A DNA stretch of 64,000 bases from Candidatus Pantoea formicae (GCF_011752625.1 NZ_VWXD01000004.1:124001-188000); one strand, 5' to 3'. Positions 48,979 through 60,229 are shown, numbered from the stretch's first letter. Program-made: numbers and translations. Notes: generated from the sequence alone by a model not told the origin.

Positions 48979-49011
48979 AACATCCTCCAGGGAATAAACA
49001 GTCATAATATT

Positions 49012-49044
49012 TGCATATTAATTCAAAATACATGCCCGAATCAA
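49012..49044 (-). promoter_or_regulatory. carAB P2 promoter with overlapping ArgR box
   Basis: On the minus strand TTGATT (49039-49044) and TAATAT (49015-49020) are separated by 18 bases. The -10 lies within TGAATTAATATGCA (49012-49025), which matches the ARG-box core TGAAT-N4-ATTCA with one change. In E. coli the arginine-repressed P2 promoter occupies this position just upstream of carA. A second, weaker ARG-like half may lie upstream at about 49031-49048. Confidence 0.6.
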
Positions 49045-49087
49045 TGCAAAATCCGCCTGAACACTCGAATTTTGGCAAATTGCGCGC

Positions 49088-49116
49088 ATTCTAATGATCG
49101 ACCTTAAGCTTGTCTA
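49088..49116 (-). promoter_or_regulatory. carAB P1 promoter
   Basis: On the minus strand TAGACA (49111-49116) and TAGAAT (49088-49093) are separated by 17 bases. This is the strongest sigma-70 match upstream of carA. It lies about 70 bases upstream of P2, the arrangement of the pyrimidine-regulated P1 in E. coli. Confidence 0.7.
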
Positions 49117-49228
49117 CCCTGAGTGGCTATTTTTTTGTATTTTTAAGGCTGTTGAATGTTAAAAAGCGAGAAAGGCGATAAAAGAGTGAGATAAGTGAGG
49201 AAAATAAACGATTGCTGAGCGGCAATAA

Positions 49229-49244
49229 TCGCAAACACGTGCTA
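49229..49244 (-). promoter_or_regulatory. Candidate PurR site upstream of carAB P1
   Basis: TCGCAAACACGTGCTA matches the Pur box ACGCAAACGTTTGCGT at 10 of 16 positions, including an intact CGCAAAC half. It lies about 115 bases upstream of the P1 -35 and 11 bases from the RutR-type palindrome. PurR is known to repress carAB P1 in E. coli. Confidence 0.45.
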
Positions 49245-49255
49245 CCACGCATAAA

Positions 49256-49277
49256 TTTTTGACCAAATGGTCAAAAA
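49256..49277 (-). promoter_or_regulatory. RutR-type operator upstream of carAB
   Basis: TTTTTGACCA / TGGTCAAAAA with a 2-base centre is a perfect 22-base inverted repeat. Its core fits the RutR consensus TTGACCA-NN-TGGTCAA exactly. In E. coli, RutR (uracil/thymine sensor of the rut operon) binds upstream of carAB P1 and modulates it in competition with PurR. The site therefore predicts that a rutR gene exists elsewhere in this genome. Confidence 0.85.
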
Positions 49278-49373
49278 TCGCATCTGACCGACCTCTTAAT
49301 AGACATAAACACTGAAAAATAGGCGCCACAATGAAAAACAACAATCAAGCCATCATTTTAACAGGTAAAATAA

Positions 49374-49395
49374 AGGGCAATGATCACATTGCCCT
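49374..49395 (-). terminator. Terminator of dapB
   Basis: On the minus strand AGGGCAATG / CATTGCCCT with a 4-base loop is followed by TTATTTTA, 54 bases past the dapB stop. The T-run is interrupted, so efficiency is uncertain. Confidence 0.68.
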
Positions 49396-49449
49396 ATTCA
49401 ATCATCATCTTACCGATTGAAATAACCACATCACGATGGTTCACAACAC

Positions 49450-50271
<822 letters not shown>

Positions 50272-50443
50272 TCATTCCTGATACAAATCTATGCATGCAA
50301 AGCGTAAACAGGTTAACGGTCAGATAACCGTCACGCCACAATAAAAAAGGGATATAAGAATTTTATGCCAGCCGCCAAACATTATCAGTAAATGCAATCC
50401 CACCTGCTGGAAGTGATGATTACGGTGGTGACAGATAAAGAAA

Positions 50444-50463
50444 AGGCCGAACAATGTCGGCCT
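50444..50463 (-). terminator. Terminator of the ribF-ispH operon
   Basis: On the minus strand AGGCCGA / TCGGCCT with a 6-base loop is followed by TTTCTTT, about 20 bases past the ispH stop. Confidence 0.82.
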
Positions 50464-50484
50464 GATTCCGTTGCGGTATCCCGC

Positions 50485-51438
50485 TTACTGCACGTTACGT
50501 ACTTCGACGCGCAGTTCTTTGGGTACTTCAAACACGATGTTCTCTTCGCGACCAATCAGCTCAATCGCTGCTTCGCCGCCATACTCTTTCAAGCGCTGAA
50601 TCACCTGCTGCACCAGAATATCCGGGGCCGAGGCACCCGCGGTAACACCGATGATCTGCTTATCTTTAACCCACTCTTCCTGAATGTCGTCCGCTGAATC
50701 AATCAGCTTCGCCAGTTTCCCCGCGCGTTGTGCCAGTTCGGCCAGACGATTGGAGTTAGAAGAGTTTTTCGAGCCCACCACCAATACCACTTCAGCGTCG
50801 CGTGCCAAAACGCGCACCGCTTCCTGACGGTTAGTGGTGGCATAGCAGATGTCATCTTTGCGTGGACCGATAATCGCCGGGAAGCGTTGACGCAGTGCAT
50901 CAATTACATCTGACGTATCATCAACCGATAAGGTCGTCTGCGTCATAAAGCACAGATTGCCTTCATCTTTAACGGTCAGCTTGAACACATCTTCCGGTGA
51001 CTCCACCAGGTACATGCCGCCGTTGGGGTTGTTGTACTGCCCCATGGTACCTTCCACTTCAGGGTGTCCGGCATGACCAATCAGAATGGCTTCCACACCT
51101 TTACGGCTTGCGCGCGCCACTTCCATATGCACCTTGGTGACCAGCGGGCAAGTGGCATCAAACAGCATAGTAAGATTGCGCGCTTTCGCTTCCGCACGCA
51201 CCGCCTGAGAAACACCGTGCGCCGAGAAGATCAGGATGGCATTGTCCGGCACTTCACTGATCTCTTCGATAAAGATCGCGCCGCGATCGCGCAGGCTGCT
51301 CACCACGTAGCGGTTGTGCACCACTTCATGACGCACGTAGATAGGCGCGCCGTACATCTCCAGCGCGCGCTCCACGATACTGATGGCGCGATCCACGCCG
51401 GCACAAAAACCGCGAGGGTTAGCTAACAGGATTTGCAT
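50485..51438 (-). CDS. ispH: 4-hydroxy-3-methylbut-2-enyl diphosphate reductase IspH
   Basis: IspH (LytB) makes IPP and DMAPP in the last step of the MEP isoprenoid pathway with an iron-sulphur cluster. The ATG at 51438 ([18 protein letters not shown]) gives 317 residues (E. coli 316). The open frame extends 15 codons further but lies within fkpB. The three cluster cysteines are C12, C96 in [12 protein letters not shown] and the one in [11 protein letters not shown] near 197. The start overlaps the end of fkpB by 20 bases. Confidence 0.96.
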   Translation of the reverse strand: MQILLANPRGFCAGVDRAISIVERALEMYGAPIYVRHEVVHNRYVVSSLRDRGAIFIEEISEVPDNAILIFSAHGVSQAVRAEAKARNLTMLFDATCPLVTKVHMEVARASRKGVEAILIGHAGHPEVEGTMGQYNNPNGGMYLVESPEDVFKLTVKDEGNLCFMTQTTLSVDDTSDVIDALRQRFPAIIGPRKDDICYATTNRQEAVRVLARDAEVVLVVGSKNSSNSNRLAELAQRAGKLAKLIDSADDIQEEWVKDKQIIGVTAGASAPDILVQQVIQRLKEYGGEAAIELIGREENIVFEVPKELRVEVRNVQ

Positions 51439-51889
51439 CGCTGCCCTCCAGCACTGGGTCGATCTCCAGCACTTCAATTTCAAACTGAATGCGCTGACCG
51501 GCTAACGGGTGGTTGAAATCAACGGTGATAGAGTCACCGGAAATTTCACGGATCACGCCCGGCATTTCGCTGCCACCTCTGCCGCTGAACAGCATGATGG
51601 AACCGACTTCGGGTTCGCCAGCGTCTTTAAAGTCACGGCGCGAAAAGTACTGAACCAGGTCCGGACTGGTGCCACCAAAGGCATCTTCCGGGGCCAGGGT
51701 AAAGGCGTGCTTATCGCCGACTTTACGCCCTAAAAGTTCCTGTTCTAATGCACCAGACAAGCTGCCATCTCCCAGACGGAACAGCGCTGGTTTGCCGTTG
51801 GCGCGTGTGGATTCCGCTGTTGAGCCATCTTCCAGCTTCAGCGTGAAATGCACCAGCAACGCGCTATCGCGCTGTACGAAGTCGGTCAT
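51419..51889 (-). CDS. fkpB: FKBP-type peptidyl-prolyl isomerase FkpB (SlpA-like)
   Basis: FkpB is a small cytoplasmic FKBP-type isomerase and chaperone. The 156 residues are 7 longer than E. coli FkpB, with a C-terminal tail (GSDANPVS) that runs over the ispH start. The FKBP core has the insert-in-flap typical of SlyD/SlpA proteins: [16 protein letters not shown] near residue 13, [17 protein letters not shown] near 47 and [20 protein letters not shown] near 124. No SlyD-type histidine-rich metal tail is present. It lies between lspA and ispH in the operon. Confidence 0.94.
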   Translation of the reverse strand: MTDFVQRDSALLVHFTLKLEDGSTAESTRANGKPALFRLGDGSLSGALEQELLGRKVGDKHAFTLAPEDAFGGTSPDLVQYFSRRDFKDAGEPEVGSIMLFSGRGGSEMPGVIREISGDSITVDFNHPLAGQRIQFEIEVLEIDPVLEGSDANPVS

Positions 51890-51892
51890 CTG

Positions 51893-52393
51893 TTACCCTT
51901 TCTCTTTTACCTGTTTATCTTTCGGGGTGAGAAAACCTTCTAACACCACCAACGCCGCGCCGATGCAGATTCCGCAGTCAGCGATATTAAAGGTGGCGAA
52001 GTGCCAGTCTCCAACATAGAAGTCGATGAAGTCGACCACGAAGCCGTGATAAGCACGATCAAACAGGTTACCCAATGCCCCGCCGATAATCAGCGCATAA
52101 GCAATATTGGTTAATTTATTACTGGCGCGGTTGCGATACATCATCACCACCAGCGCCACAACGATAGCAATCGCAATGCCGGCAAAGAACCAGCGCTGCC
52201 AACCGCCTTTGTCCGCCAGGAAACTGAACGCCGCGCCATAGTTATGCGCGTAGAACAGATTCAGATACGGAATCAGCGGTTTGGTTTCATGCAGCATCAT
52301 GTTGTTCATGATCCACTGCTTGCTGGCGAAATCGATCACGATCACCACCAGCACCAACCACAGCCAACGCAATCCGGTAGAGCAGATTTTCAT
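51893..52393 (-). CDS. lspA: Lipoprotein signal peptidase LspA
   Basis: LspA is the inner-membrane aspartic protease that removes signal peptides from prolipoproteins. The 166 residues form four membrane helices. The catalytic aspartates are D121 in [10 protein letters not shown] and D139 in [11 protein letters not shown], with the conserved GNLFDR preceding. It shares one base with the ileS stop, so it depends on ileS translation and transcription. It is followed by fkpB after 3 bases. Confidence 0.96.
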   Translation of the reverse strand: MKICSTGLRWLWLVLVVIVIDFASKQWIMNNMMLHETKPLIPYLNLFYAHNYGAAFSFLADKGGWQRWFFAGIAIAIVVALVVMMYRNRASNKLTNIAYALIIGGALGNLFDRAYHGFVVDFIDFYVGDWHFATFNIADCGICIGAALVVLEGFLTPKDKQVKEKG

Positions 52394-55212
52394 CAGGCAA
52401 ATTTCCGCACTTCACCGTTGCCGGCTACGTTGGTGTAACAACGTCCACAGACCGCAGCATGCTCTGCATTCTGGCCGACGTCAGTAGTGTAATGCCAGCA
52501 GCGCGGACATTTCTCGCCTTCTGCTTTGTGCAGTGCGATTTTCAGACCTTTCAGTACTTCGCTCTGCTGTGCTTCATCGCTGGCAGTGGCGTAATCCGCC
52601 ACCGTGGCGCCAGAGGTCAGCAGCACAAAGCGCAGTTCATCGCCCAGCGCCTGAAGTTTAGCCGCCAGTTCAGCGTCGGCATACAGCGTTACAGTGGCTT
52701 CCAGCGCGCCGCCGATACGCTTATCGTTACGCGCCTGCTCGATCACTTTGTTGACTTCGCCGCGCACTTTCAGCAGCTCATCCCAGTAAGCGTCGTTCAG
52801 TGCTTCGTTATCCGCCAGACCAAACAGGCCTTCATACCACTCTTCGGTAAACACGTACTTCGCGCGCTCACCTGGCAGGTAACCCCAGATTTCATCGGCA
52901 GTGAAGGACATGATCGGCGCCATCCAGCGCACCAGCGCTTCAACGATATGCCACAGCGCGGTCTGGCAGCTGCGACGTGCCAGGCTGTCACCTTTGGCGG
53001 TGTACTGACGATCTTTGATCACATCGAGATAGAACGAGCCCATTTCGATAGAGCAGAAGTGCATCAGACGCTGCACTACTTCATGGAAATCGTAGTTCTC
53101 GTAAGACTGGACGATGTCTTGCTGTGCAGCCAGCGCACGGCCAACCGCCCAACGATCCACCACCACCATCTCCTCTGGCTTCACGCAATCCGTCGCCGGG
53201 TTGAAGCCCGCGAGGTTAGCCAGCAGGAATCGCGCGGTGTTACGGATACGACGATAGCTGTCAGCGGCACGCTTCAGGATCTCATCGGACACCGCCATTT
53301 CACCGGAGTAATCGGTTGAGGCGACCCACAGGCGCAAGATATCCGCGCCCAGTTTGTCCATCACGTCCTGCGGTGCCACGGTGTTGCCGATGGATTTCGA
53401 CATCTTACGGCCCTGACCGTCCACGGTGAAACCGTGCGTCAGTACCTGACGGTAAGGCGCTTTGCCTTTCATCGCCGTCGAGATCATCAGCGAAGACATG
53501 AACCAGCCGCGATGCTGATCCGAACCTTCCAGATACATATCCGGTGTATGGCCGCCAAACTCTGGACGTGCATCAACCACGGAGTAGCTGGTTGAACCTG
53601 AGTCGAACCACACATCCAGCGTATCTGGCACTTTGACGTAGTGGTCAGCGTCATCGCCCATCAGATCGCGCGGATCAAGATCCCACCACGCCTGAATACC
53701 GTCCTGCTCTACACACTTAGCGACTTTTTCCATCAGCTCCAGCGTATCCGGATGCAGCTGCTCGGTCTCTTTGTGCACGAACAGCGCCATTGGCACGCCC
53801 CACGTACGCTGACGCGAGATACACCAGTCTGGACGGTTCGCTACCATCGCTTCGATACGCGCCTGGCCCCAGTCTGGGATCCACTGTACGCCTTTGATCT
53901 CTTTCAGCGACTGCGCACGCAGGCCTTTCTGATCCATGCTGATGAACCACTGCGGGGTAGCACGGAAGATGATCGGGGTTTTATGACGCCAACAGTGCGG
54001 ATAGCTGTGCAGCAGTTTTTCAACGTGCAGCAGCGCGCCTTTCTCTTTCAGCAGCTCAACGATCATATCGTTGGCTTTAAACACGTTTACGCCGTCCAGC
54101 GTTGGATAGGTGCCTGGCAGGTACGCGCCATCTGGCCCCACTGGATTAGCGGTTTCCAGACCGTATTTCTGGCCGATTACATAGTCATCTGGGCCGTGGC
54201 CTGGTGCGGTATGTACGGCACCGGTACCCGCTTCCAGTGTAACGTGCTCGCCCAGTACAACTTTGGATTGGATCTGCTCAAGGAACGGATGCTGGAATAG
54301 CTGCAGCTCAAGTGCCGCGCCGTTGCATTCGCCCAGTACTTTCCAGTTAGCGATACCCGCGCGCTTCATCACGCTCTCAACCATCTCTTTAGCGAGGATC
54401 AGGCTGCGGCCTTCGATTTGCAGCAGCTGATATTCGAATTCTGGATGCAGTGAGATGCCACGGTTGGCCGGCATGGTCCACGGGGTGGTGGTCCAGATAA
54501 CCAGAGAAATCGGGCCTTCAGAGGCTGCAACGCCAAACTTAGCGCGCACCGCATCGGCATCGACGGCGTTAAACATCACGTCGATGGACGGTGAAGTTTT
54601 GTCGTAGTACTCGACTTCCGCCTCAGCCAGCGCTGAACGGCAATCCATGCACCAGTGCACCGGCTTCGCGCCTTTGTGCAGATGGCCATTGCCGATGATT
54701 TTACCCAGCGCACGGATGATGTTGGCTTCGGTTTTGAAATTCATGGTCAGGTATGGACGATCCCAGTCGCCCAGCACGCCAAGACGGATGAAATCTTTCT
54801 TCTGGCCTTCAACCTGCTCAGCAGCATAGTTACGGCAAGCTTCACGGAACTCCGCCGCGCTGACTTTCTCGCCCGGCTTACCGATCATCTGTTCAACTTT
54901 ATGCTCAATCGGCAGACCGTGGCAGTCCCAACCCGGCACATACGGCGAGTCATATCCCGCCATGCCTTTCGACTTAACGATAATGTCTTTCAGAATCTTG
55001 TTAACTGAGTGACCAATATGAATGCTGCCGTTCGCATAAGGAGGGCCATCATGCAAAATAAAGGTTTTTTTCCCTTTTTTGGCTTCGCGGATGATGCCGT
55101 ACAGGTTGTCATCATACCAACGTTGCAGCATTCCCGGTTCGCGTTTGGCCAGATCGCCACGCATCGGGAACCCCGTTTCCGGCAAATTCAGGGTAGATTT
55201 ATAGTCACTCAT
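52393..55212 (-). CDS. ileS: Isoleucyl-tRNA synthetase IleS
   Basis: IleS charges tRNA-Ile and edits misactivated valine. The 939 residues (E. coli 938) show HIGH (residues 64-67) in [13 protein letters not shown], the CP1 editing domain with [13 protein letters not shown] near 241, and KMSKS in [11 protein letters not shown] near 602. C-terminal zinc ligands are CPRCWHY and CGRCYTN. This is the bacterial (mupirocin-sensitive type) form by its overall organisation. It follows ribF after 27 bases. Confidence 0.97.
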   Translation of the reverse strand: MSDYKSTLNLPETGFPMRGDLAKREPGMLQRWYDDNLYGIIREAKKGKKTFILHDGPPYANGSIHIGHSVNKILKDIIVKSKGMAGYDSPYVPGWDCHGLPIEHKVEQMIGKPGEKVSAAEFREACRNYAAEQVEGQKKDFIRLGVLGDWDRPYLTMNFKTEANIIRALGKIIGNGHLHKGAKPVHWCMDCRSALAEAEVEYYDKTSPSIDVMFNAVDADAVRAKFGVAASEGPISLVIWTTTPWTMPANRGISLHPEFEYQLLQIEGRSLILAKEMVESVMKRAGIANWKVLGECNGAALELQLFQHPFLEQIQSKVVLGEHVTLEAGTGAVHTAPGHGPDDYVIGQKYGLETANPVGPDGAYLPGTYPTLDGVNVFKANDMIVELLKEKGALLHVEKLLHSYPHCWRHKTPIIFRATPQWFISMDQKGLRAQSLKEIKGVQWIPDWGQARIEAMVANRPDWCISRQRTWGVPMALFVHKETEQLHPDTLELMEKVAKCVEQDGIQAWWDLDPRDLMGDDADHYVKVPDTLDVWFDSGSTSYSVVDARPEFGGHTPDMYLEGSDQHRGWFMSSLMISTAMKGKAPYRQVLTHGFTVDGQGRKMSKSIGNTVAPQDVMDKLGADILRLWVASTDYSGEMAVSDEILKRAADSYRRIRNTARFLLANLAGFNPATDCVKPEEMVVVDRWAVGRALAAQQDIVQSYENYDFHEVVQRLMHFCSIEMGSFYLDVIKDRQYTAKGDSLARRSCQTALWHIVEALVRWMAPIMSFTADEIWGYLPGERAKYVFTEEWYEGLFGLADNEALNDAYWDELLKVRGEVNKVIEQARNDKRIGGALEATVTLYADAELAAKLQALGDELRFVLLTSGATVADYATASDEAQQSEVLKGLKIALHKAEGEKCPRCWHYTTDVGQNAEHAAVCGRCYTNVAGNGEVRKFA

Positions 55213-55239
55213 CAGATTCTCGGTTCCGTATTTCGGTCA

Positions 55240-56178
55240 TTAAACCGGTGCTTGAAGCCCAAAAAATTGGCGGGCCGTCACCACATCTTTCGCAATTTGT
55301 TCTTTCAACGCGTCCAGCGAAGCGAAACGCTGTTCGTCGCGAATCTTCTGTTTCAACACCACATCAATGTGGCGCCCATAAAGATTCATATGTGTGTCAA
55401 GCAGGTGAACTTCAAGCTGCTGACGCAGACCTTTAACCGTCGGGCGCGTACCAATGTTGGCCACACCAGGGACAGGCTTATCGCCCAGGCCTAAAACTTC
55501 AACCGCAAACACGCCTTTCACCGGTGTTACGGTGCGGCGTAAAGGGATGTTCGCAGTGGGAAAACCAATGGTGCGCCCCAGTGCATCACCGTGCACGACG
55601 CGGCCTGAAATGCTGAACGGATGGCCCAACAGCGCTTGTGCCTGCGCAAAATCATCCTGCGCCAGCGCCTGACGTACCGCTGTACTGCTGATACGTGTTC
55701 CGCCATCACAATAGGTCTGGGTGCTGATGACATCGAAGCCATACTCCACACCGGCTTTCTGTAATAACAGGAAATCGCCCTGGCGACCAGCGCCAAAGCG
55801 GAAATCATCACCCACCGCAAGAAACTTCACGTCGAGTTTATCCACCAACAGTTCGGCGATAAAACTCTGTGCAGAGTGCGCAGCAAAACGGCGGTCAAAG
55901 CGGACACAGAGCACCGCATCAATACCCGCTTGTTCAAGGTACTTCAGTTTTTCACGCAAACGCGTCAGGCGCGCCGGGGCTTTGTCACCGGCAAACAATT
56001 CAAGCGGTTGCGGTTCAAACAGCATCACCACCACCGGCAGGTTGCGTTTACGTCCTTCAGCAATCAATTCCGCCATCAAAGCCTGGTGGCCACGATGAAC
56101 GCCGTCGAAATTGCCAATGGTCAGGACGCAGCCGCGATGCTGCTCTTTCAGATTATAAATACCGCGGATAAACTTCAT
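55240..56178 (-). CDS. ribF: Bifunctional riboflavin kinase / FAD synthetase RibF
   Basis: RibF converts riboflavin to FMN and FAD. The 312 residues (E. coli 313) have an N-terminal adenylyltransferase domain with TIGNFDGVHRGHQALM near residue 21 (the HxGH-like motif), VGDDFRFGAGRQGD near 121 and the C-terminal flavokinase domain with GRTIGFPTANIPL near 204. It is the first gene of ribF-ileS-lspA-fkpB-ispH and is divergent from rpsT. Confidence 0.96.
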   Translation of the reverse strand: MKFIRGIYNLKEQHRGCVLTIGNFDGVHRGHQALMAELIAEGRKRNLPVVVMLFEPQPLELFAGDKAPARLTRLREKLKYLEQAGIDAVLCVRFDRRFAAHSAQSFIAELLVDKLDVKFLAVGDDFRFGAGRQGDFLLLQKAGVEYGFDVISTQTYCDGGTRISSTAVRQALAQDDFAQAQALLGHPFSISGRVVHGDALGRTIGFPTANIPLRRTVTPVKGVFAVEVLGLGDKPVPGVANIGTRPTVKGLRQQLEVHLLDTHMNLYGRHIDVVLKQKIRDEQRFASLDALKEQIAKDVVTARQFFGLQAPV

Positions 56179-56328
56179 GGCTGACTCAAACCGGTGGAAA
56201 TCGGCGGATTATACCCTTGAATGGCCTTCAGGTTAACCCGTCTGCGTGCCTTTCCTGCGTATGGTGTGGCTTTATCGCTACGCAAGCCATTGCTCAGGCA
56301 GGGAATGAAGATTTTTACTGCGAAATAC

Positions 56329-56357
56329 TGTATTCAGCGACGTGTTGCTGGTAGAAT
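56329..56357 (+). promoter_or_regulatory. rpsT promoter P1 (candidate)
   Basis: TAGAAT (56352-56357) is a good -10, but the -35 at 17 bases, TGTATT (56329-56334), is weak. The position agrees with an upstream P1 of rpsT as in E. coli. Confidence 0.45.
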
Positions 56358-56420
56358 CCTGCGCCATCAATTACGTAATCAAGTGCCGTTGTTAAAACGA
56401 CGCTTATTTGCACAAATCCA

Positions 56421-56449
56421 TTGACAAAAGAAGGCGCAAAAGGCATAGT
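56421..56449 (+). promoter_or_regulatory. rpsT promoter P2
   Basis: A perfect TTGACA (56421-56426) and CATAGT (56444-56449) are separated by 17 bases, followed by the GC-rich discriminator CCTCGGCC. The segment is nearly identical to the E. coli rpsT P2 region as I recall it. Confidence 0.75.
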
Positions 56450-56496
56450 CCTCGGCCTTTGATTTGTCCATATAGATCACATTTGGGAGTTGGACC

Positions 56497-56760
56497 TTGG
56501 CTAATATCAAATCAGCTAAGAAACGCGCCGTAACATCTGAGAAACGTCGCAAGCATAACGCAAGCAACCGTTCAATGATGCGTACTTTCATCAAGAAAGT
56601 ATACGCGGCTATCGCAACAGGCGACAAAGCTGCTGCGCAGAACGCATTCAACGAAATGCAACCAATCGTGGACCGTCAGGCTGCTAAAGGTCTGATCCAC
56701 AAAAACAAAGCTGCACGCCATAAAGCAAACCTGGCTGCACAGATCACCAAACTGGCTTAA
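56497..56760 (+). CDS. rpsT: 30S ribosomal protein S20
   Basis: S20 is a primary 16S rRNA-binding protein of the small subunit. The 87 residues are lysine- and alanine-rich ([20 protein letters not shown]), and the length equals E. coli S20. It starts at a TTG at 56497, the same rare UUG start as in E. coli, where it is tied to translational autocontrol of S20. GGGAG lies 9 bases upstream. It is monocistronic, with its own terminator. Confidence 0.97.
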   Translation: MANIKSAKKRAVTSEKRRKHNASNRSMMRTFIKKVYAAIATGDKAAAQNAFNEMQPIVDRQAAKGLIHKNKAARHKANLAAQITKLA

Positions 56761-56790
56761 TCGCCTGTTAGGTCATCGCTTTGTCGAAAG

Positions 56791-56814
56791 AACCGGCGCT
56801 TAGCCGGTTTTTTT
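56791..56814 (+). terminator. Terminator of rpsT
   Basis: AACCGGC / GCCGGTT with a 5-base loop is followed by TTTTTT. It touches the stop codon of convergent nhaR. Confidence 0.9.
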
Positions 56815-57715
56815 ATGCCTGCAATTTGGTATTAAACAGTGCGCTGAAATCACGATTGCAGATGCGCTGCACCGCCGGATGTTGAATCATACGCTCGGCA
56901 AAGATCACATGATACTCCTCCATCACCGCCTCCAGGCGCCCAATTTCACGAATCGTATCGTCACGATAGATCTCCGCTCCGTATAACGTCGGCGCAACGA
57001 AAATCGCATTGTTCTGCGCACCGAAGGCTTTCATCAAAGCAGCATCATCAAACTCGCCCAGAATATCCACCTGTAAACCCTGGCTGTGAATCCAGTTCAG
57101 TAGCTTGCGACCCAGCATCGACCGACGTCCAGGAATTAACAGGCGACGCTGCTCTAAACACGCCGGGAAAGGCCGATTGGGCAGCGGTGCATTGCACCAA
57201 AAGCTGATCGGGCACTCGCCGAGTTTCACGGAGAACAACCCCTCCTGTTGAGTGGAGTCGATTGGGCAATCCGAGACAATCATATCGAGCTTGTGCTGGC
57301 TCAGCTGCTCCAGCAACATCTCGTGCGTTGACTCAAAACAGCGCAGATGAATTTTCTCCTCCGCCACCACGGCCGCTTCCAGCACTTTGCTCACCAGTGG
57401 TTTCGATAACGCATCCGCCACCCCCACATCGAACAACAGATGCGACTCTTTGCGATAGTTAACGATATCCAGCATTTCCTGACTGAGCATGAACATACGA
57501 TCGGCATAACGAAACACCAGTTGTCCGAGTTCATTAGGCACTAAACCACGCCCCTGGCGACGAAACAGCACGCCACCCAATTGCTCTTCCAGTGCTTTAA
57601 TCTGCCCCGTCACCGTTTGAGGCGTCAGGCACAGGACATCAGCGGCGCGCACCACGGAACCGGTTTTGCACACCTGCCAGAAATAATAGAGATGATTGAA
57701 ATTGAGCTGATTCAT
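56813..57715 (-). CDS. nhaR: LysR-type transcriptional activator NhaR
   Basis: NhaR activates nhaA in response to sodium and also acts on osmC and biofilm genes in E. coli. The 300 residues (E. coli 301) begin with the LysR helix-turn-helix ([44 protein letters not shown] about 20-41). The effector-binding domain covers roughly 90-295. It lies 34 bases after nhaA, but a good terminator fills that gap. Confidence 0.95.
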   Translation of the reverse strand: MNQLNFNHLYYFWQVCKTGSVVRAADVLCLTPQTVTGQIKALEEQLGGVLFRRQGRGLVPNELGQLVFRYADRMFMLSQEMLDIVNYRKESHLLFDVGVADALSKPLVSKVLEAAVVAEEKIHLRCFESTHEMLLEQLSQHKLDMIVSDCPIDSTQQEGLFSVKLGECPISFWCNAPLPNRPFPACLEQRRLLIPGRRSMLGRKLLNWIHSQGLQVDILGEFDDAALMKAFGAQNNAIFVAPTLYGAEIYRDDTIREIGRLEAVMEEYHVIFAERMIQHPAVQRICNRDFSALFNTKLQA

Positions 57716-57718
57716 TAT

Positions 57719-57743
57719 AAAAAAAGGAGGCTTACGCCTCCTT
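57719..57743 (-). terminator. Terminator between nhaA and nhaR
   Basis: On the minus strand AAGGAGGC / GCCTCCTT with a GTAA/TTAC-type 4-base loop is followed by a run of T. It lies wholly in the 34-base gap. It also contains GGAGG-like sequence close to the nhaR ATG, so the 3' arm and T-run lie in the nhaR leader. Confidence 0.82.
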
Positions 57744-57749
57744 CCCTGT

Positions 57750-58928
57750 TTATCGCAGTTTGATACGCAACAGCGTGTAACCGATCACTGCCGACAGCAG
57801 CGAGCCACTGAGGATACCGAGTTTCGAGAAGGTCACCAGTTGCTCATGTGCGGCGTCAAAGGCCAGCGAACTAATAAAGATCGACATGGTAAAGCCAATA
57901 CCGCATAGCACACCGATCGCCATGATATCGCGTATTGTGGTGCCGTTCGGCAACACCGCCAGCCGCCACTTGACTGCCAGCCAGCAGAACAACGTGATGC
58001 CCAGCGGTTTACCGATCAGCAGGCCGAGGATAATGCCCAGCGGCTCCGGTGACAGCACATCGCCAAAGGTAATGCCGCTTAAAGAGATACCGGCGTTAGC
58101 GAAAGCGAATAGCGGCAGAATCAGCCAGTTAACCCAAGGCATCAAACCGTGTGCCAGATGCTCTGCAGGCGAATGACCATCCTTCTCTTCCAGCGGCACA
58201 AAGAAGCCTACGATCACCCCTGCCAGCGTGGCATGCACGCCGGATTTCAGCACCGCCGTCCACAGCACCACGCCCACCAGCATATAAATCGCAATATTAC
58301 GCACACCGCAGCGGTTCAATAGTGCCAGCAATACGATAGCGCCAGCTGCAACGCTCAGCGACAGCACCGAGAGATCGCTGGTATAGAACAGCGCGATGAT
58401 CACGATAGCGCCGAGGTCATCGATGATCGCCAGTGCCATCAGGAAAACTTTCAACGCGGCGGGCACGCGGCTGCCGAGCAGCGCCAGGACGCCTAAAGCA
58501 AAGGCAATGTCTGTGGCGGTTGGGATTGCCCAGCCGTTACGAGCGATTTCATCAGCATGATTGAAACCGAAGAAAATCAGGCCGGGAACCACCATACCAC
58601 CGAGGGCGGCAATCACCGGGAAGACGGCACGGTCGCGACTGGCTAGTTCACCAATCATCAGCTCTCGCTTCACTTCAAGGCCGATTAATAAGAAGAACAA
58701 TGCCATCAACGCATCGTTGATCCACAGCAGCAGGTTTTTGCTGATATCCAGTGCGCCAAAGCGAATTTGCACCGGCTCAGCGAGGAACGATTGGTACCCT
58801 TGCGCGGTTTCTGCACTGTTAGCGAGGATCATCGCCGCAACGGCGGCAAGAATCAGCACGATGCCGTTGCTGGCATCACTTGCGATAAAGCTCTTCAGTA
58901 AGCTTCGAATACTACGGGGTTTGTTCAC
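57750..58928 (-). CDS. nhaA: Na+/H+ antiporter NhaA
   Basis: NhaA exchanges two protons for one sodium and gives sodium and alkaline tolerance. The start is the GTG at 58928, 4 bases after a strong AGGAGGAG, giving 392 residues (E. coli 388); an earlier TTG is open but lies upstream of that ribosome site. Twelve membrane helices are predicted. The transport motifs are [19 protein letters not shown] near residue 135 and the aspartate pair in [15 protein letters not shown] near 167, with the helix IV/XI break GIGFTMSIF near 345. Confidence 0.95.
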   Translation of the reverse strand: MNKPRSIRSLLKSFIASDASNGIVLILAAVAAMILANSAETAQGYQSFLAEPVQIRFGALDISKNLLLWINDALMALFFLLIGLEVKRELMIGELASRDRAVFPVIAALGGMVVPGLIFFGFNHADEIARNGWAIPTATDIAFALGVLALLGSRVPAALKVFLMALAIIDDLGAIVIIALFYTSDLSVLSLSVAAGAIVLLALLNRCGVRNIAIYMLVGVVLWTAVLKSGVHATLAGVIVGFFVPLEEKDGHSPAEHLAHGLMPWVNWLILPLFAFANAGISLSGITFGDVLSPEPLGIILGLLIGKPLGITLFCWLAVKWRLAVLPNGTTIRDIMAIGVLCGIGFTMSIFISSLAFDAAHEQLVTFSKLGILSGSLLSAVIGYTLLRIKLR

Positions 58929-59044
58929 AACTCCTCCTGAGCAGGACAATTTTTAGCGGCTAGTTTAGCGGCGTAAATACCTCGTTAAAAGCAGCTTATA
59001 TCTCGTTTATGGATCGGTAATACCGATCTATAAAATTACAGCGA

Positions 59045-59074
59045 TAAAAAAAGCGGGGAGTCGCCTCCCCGCTT
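59045..59074 (-). terminator. Terminator of dnaKJ
   Basis: On the minus strand AAGCGGGGAG / CTCCCCGCTT with a 4-base loop is followed by seven T. It begins 22 bases past the dnaJ stop. Confidence 0.93.
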
Positions 59075-59095
59075 CATTGTGAACCACTTACCCGA

Positions 59096-60229
59096 TTAGC
59101 GGGTCAGATCGTCAAAGAACTTTTTCACGCCATCGAAGAAGCTTTTAGAGCGCGGGCTGTTTTTCTCACCCGTTGGGCCACCAAAGCTCTCTTCCAGCTC
59201 ACGCAGTAAGGCTTTCTGTTTGTCGTTCAGGCTGACTGGGGTTTCCACCACCACACGACACAGCAGATCGCCCACCGCGCCACCGCGAACCGACTTCACG
59301 CCTTTACCGCGCATGCGGAACAGTTTGCCGGTTTGCGTTTCTGAAGGCACTTTCAGCTTCACGCGACCGTCGAGGGTCGGCACTTCAATCTCGCCGCCCA
59401 AGGCTGCCATCGCGAAGTTGATCGGCACTTCGCAGTACAGGTTGTTATCTTCACGTTCGAAGATCGGGTGTTTCTTCACCGAGACCTGAACGTACAGATC
59501 GCCCGCTGGTGCACCATGCTCACCCGCTTCCCCTTCGCCGCTCAGACGAATACGGTCACCCGTATCGACCCCGGCAGGGATTTTGACTGACAAGGTTTTC
59601 TGACGCTCTACGCGGCCATGACCATGACAGGCATTGCACGGATCTTTGATCACCGAACCACGACCGTGACAGGTCGGACACGCCTGCTGTACGGTAAAGA
59701 AGCCCTGACGCATCTGCACCTGGCCTGCACCATGACAGGTCGAACAGGTTTGTGGCTGGGTACCCGCTTTAGCACCGCTACCGTGGCAGACATCACACTC
59801 TTCCAAGGTTGGAATGCGGATCTCTTTGGTCACGCCGCGTACCGCTTCTTCCAGCGACAGCTCCATGTTGTAGCGTAAATCGGCGCCACGGGCAGCGCGC
59901 TGACGGCGTCCACCACCAAAAATATCGCCAAATACGTCGCCAAAGATATCGCTGAAGTCGGCACCGCCGCCGCCACCGAATCCACCACCGCCCATGCCAC
60001 CCTGTTCGAAGGCTGCATGGCCGTACTGGTCATAGGCCGCACGCTTTTGCGCATCGGTCAGGATTTCGTAGGCTTCTTTAATCTCTTTAAACTTAGCTTC
60101 GGCTTCTTTATTGTCCGGGTTACGGTCCGGATGGTATTTCATCGCCAGGCGCTTGTAAGCCTTTTTGATTTCACGCTCATCTGCGGATTTAGAGACGCCT
60201 AAGATCTCGTAAAAATCACTCTTAGCCAT
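59096..60229 (-). CDS. dnaJ: Chaperone DnaJ (Hsp40)
   Basis: DnaJ delivers unfolded proteins to DnaK and stimulates its ATPase. The 377 residues (E. coli 376) have a J domain with HPD at 33-35, a Gly/Phe-rich linker (about 75-105, including [13 protein letters not shown]), and four zinc-finger repeats [24 protein letters not shown] and CNACHGHG (about 143-200). Two C-terminal substrate domains complete a full type I J-protein. It is transcribed behind dnaK. Confidence 0.97.
   Translation of the reverse strand: MAKSDFYEILGVSKSADEREIKKAYKRLAMKYHPDRNPDNKEAEAKFKEIKEAYEILTDAQKRAAYDQYGHAAFEQGGMGGGGFGGGGGADFSDIFGDVFGDIFGGGRRQRAARGADLRYNMELSLEEAVRGVTKEIRIPTLEECDVCHGSGAKAGTQPQTCSTCHGAGQVQMRQGFFTVQQACPTCHGRGSVIKDPCNACHGHGRVERQKTLSVKIPAGVDTGDRIRLSGEGEAGEHGAPAGDLYVQVSVKKHPIFEREDNNLYCEVPINFAMAALGGEIEVPTLDGRVKLKVPSETQTGKLFRMRGKGVKSVRGGAVGDLLCRVVVETPVSLNDKQKALLRELEESFGGPTGEKNSPRSKSFFDGVKKFFDDLTR

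Larger units (their letters stand above)
48979..49449. other. carA-dapB intergenic region
   Basis: About 470 bases without a supported gene. From carA outward it holds P2 with the ARG box, P1, the PurR-like and RutR-type sites, and the dapB terminator. The rest is AT-rich. A minus-strand open frame of 61 codons (49159-49344) overlaps the operator sites and lacks family features, so I do not call it. Confidence 0.75.
56179..56496. other. Divergent ribF-rpsT control region
   Basis: About 318 bases carry the two rpsT promoters on the plus strand and presumably the ribF promoter on the minus strand, which I could not fix. No reading frame with family features is seen. The last 40 bases form the rpsT leader. 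Confidence 0.6.

Noticed and set aside
48979..49005. ATG start for carA nine codons upstream
   Set aside because: The TTG at 48978 has GGAGG at the correct distance and gives the exact E. coli length; the extra codons contain that ribosome site.
49159..49344. Minus-strand frame of 61 codons upstream of carA
   Set aside because: It overlaps the RutR- and PurR-type sites, is AT-driven and has no recognisable features.
52459..53319. Plus-strand open frame of 286 codons opposite ileS
   Set aside because: Antisense to ileS, no domain and no upstream signals.
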